Origin: Toxotes chatareus
Lineage: Eukaryota > Chordata > Actinopteri > Toxotidae
Assembly (NCBI GenBank): GCA_016801885.1
Contig: CM028900.1
Span: forward strand, 14,278,972 to 14,342,971
Reading direction: 5' to 3'
Length of the DNA: 64,000 bases
The notes under the pieces are model-generated. The model was not told where the DNA came from and ran no database searches. It was given only the letters and a program-made list of their open reading frames with translations. How positions within the stretch are numbered: the first letter of the stretch is position 1; each line of letters opens with the position of its first letter. The translations under genes and the position numbers were made by a program. This document shows, one piece after another, positions 61,101 through 64,000 of this stretch.

Positions 61101-64000
61101 AAAATTTTTGGACCTCAAAATATCATAAAAAACGTCATAGTATAGTAAGGCGTCAAAATCGGCCAAAAAAAGTCAAAAATTTTTGGACCTCAAAATGTCA
61201 TAAAAAAACGTCATAGTATAGTAAAGGCGTCAAAATCGGCCAAAAAAGTCAAAAATTTTTGGACCTCAAAATGTCATAAAAAACGTCATAGTATAGTAAG
61301 GCGTCAAAATCGGCCAAAAAAGTCAAAATTTTTGGACCTCAAAATGTCATAAAAAACGTCATAGTATAGTAAAGGCGTCAAAATCGGTAAAAAAAAAGTC
61401 AAAATTTTTTGGACCTCAAAATGTCATAAAAAGCGTCATAGTATAGTAAAGGCGTCAAAATCGGCCAAAAAAAGTCAAATTTTTTGGACCTCAAAATGTC
61501 ATAAAAAGCGTCATAGTATAGTAAAGGCGTCAAAATCGGCCAAAAAAGTCAAAATTTTTTGGACCTCAAAATGTCATAAAAAACGTCATAGTATAGTAAG
61601 GCGTCAAAATCGGCCAAAAAAAGTCAAAAAATTTTTGGACCTCAAAATGTCATAAAAAACGTCATAGTATAGTAAAGGCGTCAAAATCGGCCAAAAAAGT
61701 CAAAATTTTTTGGACCTCAAAATGTCATAAAAAGCGTCATAGTATAGTAAAGGCGTCAAAATCGGACAAAAAAAGTCAAAATTTTTTGGACCTCAAAATG
61801 TCATAAAAAAGCGTCATAGTATAGTAAAAGGCGTCAAAATCGGCCAAAAAAGTCAAAAAATTTTTTGGACCTCAAAATGTCATAAAAAAGCGTCATAGTA
61901 TAGTAAAAAGGCGTCAAAATCGGCCAAAAAAGTCATAAAATGGCGTTTTTTGGACCTCAAAATGTCATCAAAAAGCGTCATAGTATAGTAAAGGCGTCAA
62001 AATCGGCAAAAAAAGTCAAAATTTTTTGGACCTCAAAATGTCATAAAAAGCGTCATAGTATAGTAAAGGCGTCAAAATCGATAAAAAAAAGTCAAAATTT
62101 TTTGGACCTCAAAATGTCATAAAAAGCGTCATAGTATAGTAAAGGCGTCAAAATCGGCAAAAAAAAAAAAGTCAAAAATTTTTGGACCTCAAAATGTCAT
62201 AAAAAAGCGTCATAGTATAGTAAAGGCGTCAAAATCGGTAAAAAAAGTCAAAAAAATTTTTGGACCTCAAAATGTCATAAAAAACGTCATAGTATAGTAA
62301 AGGCGTCAAAAATCGGCCAAAAAAAGTCAAAAAAAATTTTTGGACCTCAAAATGTCAAAAAAGCGCGTCATAGTATAGTAAAGGCGTCAAAATCGGCCAA
62401 AAAAAAGTCAAAATTTTTGGACCTCAAAATGTCATAAAAAACGTCATAGTATAGTAAGGCGTCAAAATCGGCCAAAAAAAGTCAAAAAAATTTTTGGACC
62501 TCAAAATGTCATAAAAAACGTCATAGTATAGTAAGGCGTCAAAATCGGCCAAAAAAAGTCAAAATTTTTTGGACCTCAAAATGTCATAAAAAACGTCATA
62601 GTATAGGTAAGGCGTCAAAATCGGCCAAAAAAAGTCAAAATTTTTTGGACCTCAAAATGTCATAAAAAACGTCATAGTATAGTGTAAAGGCGTGAAAATC
62701 GGCCAAAAAAAGTCAAAATTTTTTGGACCTCAAAATGTCATAAAAAACGTCATAGTATAGTAAGGCGTCAAAATCGGCCAAAAAAAGTCAAAAAATTTTT
62801 GGACCTCAAAATGTCATATAAAAGCGTCATAGTATAGTCAAAAGGCGACCTCAAAATGTCATAAAAAAAAGTCAAAAAAATTTTTGGACCTCAAAATGTC
62901 ATAAAAAAGCGTCATAGTATAGTAAAGTCATAAAAAGCGTCATAGTATAAAATCGGCCAAAAAAAGTCAAAATTTTTTGGACCTCAAAATGTCATAAAAA
63001 AGCGTCATAGTATAGTAAGGCGTCAAAATCGGCCAAAAAAGTCAAAAATTTTTGGACCTCAAAATGTCATAAAAAAGCGTCATAGTATAGTAAAGGCGTC
63101 AAAATCGGCCAAAAAAAGTCAAAAAATTTTTGGACCTCAAAATGTCATAAAAAAAGCGTCATAGTATAGTAGGCGTCAAAATCGGCCAAAAAAGTCAAAA
63201 ATTTTTGGACCTCAAAATATCATAAAAAACGTCATAGTATAGTAAGGCGTCAAAATCGGCCAAAAAAAGTCAAAATTTTTTTGGACCTCAAAATGTCATA
63301 AAAAGCGTCATAGTATAGTAAGGCGTCAAAATCGGCCAAAAAAGTCAAAATTTTTTGGACCTCAAAATGTCATAAAAAGCGTCATAGTATAGTAAAGGCG
63401 TCAAAATCGGCCAAAAAAGTCAAAATTTTTGGACCTCAAAATGTCATAAAAACGTCATAGTATAGTAAAGGCGTCAAAATCGGCCAAAAAAGTCAAAATT
63501 TTTTGGACCTCAAAATGTCATAAAAAAGCGTCATAGTATAGTAAGGCGTCAAAATCGGACAAAAAAAAGTCAAAAATTTTTGGACCTCAAAACCTCAAAA
63601 TGTCATAAAAAACGTCATAGTATAGTAAAAATGTCATAAAAAAGCGTCATAAAATCGGCCAAAAAAAGTCAAAATTTTTGGACCTCAAAATATCATAAAA
63701 AACGTCATAGTATAGTAAAGGCGTCAAAATCGGCCAAAAAAAAGTCAAAATTTTTTGGACCTCAAAATGTCATAAAAAGCGTCATAGTATAGTAAGGCGT
63801 CAAAATCGGACAAAAAAGTCAAAAATTTTTTGGAAAAAGTCATAAAAAGCGTCATAGTTTGGACCTCAAAAGTCAAATTTTTTGGTCATAAAAAAGCGTC
63901 ATAGTATAGTAAAGGCGTCAAAATCGGACAAAAAAAGTCAAAATTTTTGGACCTCAAAATGTCATAAAAAAGCGTCATAGTATAGTAAGGCGTCAAAATC
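55101..64000. repeat. Tandem satellite, ~75-bp monomer, runs off the window
   Basis: About 120 head-to-tail copies, each with GGACCTCAAAATGTCATAAA, CGTCATAGTATAGTAAGGCG and TCAAAATCGGCCAAAAA, then GTCAAAA and a T run. Most length change lies in A or T runs. Variants with GCGTCAT and GTAAAGGCG become common toward the right. Truncated or scrambled units occur near 56640-56720, 58070-58130, 62830-62960, 63590-63660 and 63830-63900. The array is AT-rich and its ORFs are by-products of a period near a multiple of three. Confidence 0.97.

Noticed and set aside
59610..62122. Open frames in the satellite reading FDALLYYDVFYDILRSK or similar
   Set aside because: A repeat period near 75 bp keeps a frame open by chance; frames break whenever an A or T run changes.
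54512..64000. CRISPR-like array
   Set aside because: There are no unique spacers; whole units repeat, and the context is a vertebrate nuclear genome.
55101..64000. CENP-B box in the satellite
   Set aside because: The monomer does not contain the TTCG and CGGG elements in the needed arrangement.

Overview
The window looks like nuclear DNA from a ray-finned (teleost) fish. It has split vertebrate genes with GT-AG introns, a human-chromosome-21-like pair (DIP2A and PRMT2), a sacsin-like gene with a giant exon, nested hAT transposons and AT-rich satellite DNA. No rRNA, tRNA or CRISPR array was recognised. Gene models were built by joining exons at splice sites and checking phase. The models for DIP2A (partial), sacsin-like, PRMT2, ERCC1 and SON-like each stay in frame from first to last exon.

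Layout: 224-7579 (+) holds the 3' part of dip2a (690 codons here, 5' end outside the window), with a possible 30-nt microexon at 4357-4386. Its 3' UTR converges on that of the next gene. 11592-28792 (-) is a sacsin-like gene: an upstream non-coding exon, then seven coding exons totalling 4269 codons, with three Hsp90-like ATPase repeats, a J domain and a HEPN domain. It lies head-to-head with a C2H2 zinc-finger gene (+, 29759-30811); the sacsin-like side carries a TATA box and interferon-response-like half sites. 31784-36336 (-) is prmt2 (420 aa), whose last intron appears to be GC-AG. 37564-40533 (-) is ercc1 (350 aa). Head-to-head with ercc1 is a SON-like RS-domain gene (+, 43566-49164, 1212 aa), which stops before the G-patch and double-stranded-RNA-binding domains of mammalian SON.

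From 49.5 kb onward the window is mostly repeats. A defective hAT element (49508-50907) contains two further hAT-type elements, each with its own 8-bp target duplication. An element with 52-bp perfect inverted arms follows (54180-54451). From about 54512 to the window end there is roughly 9.5 kb of tandem satellite with a ~75-bp monomer, which is itself a diverged dimer of a ~38-bp unit. The array runs out of the window.

The conserved genes are housekeeping in nature: arginine methylation, excision repair, splicing and a DIP2 acyl-adenylate-family protein. The sacsin-like gene is the most unusual protein-coding content; its promoter suggests, but does not prove, inducible or immune expression.
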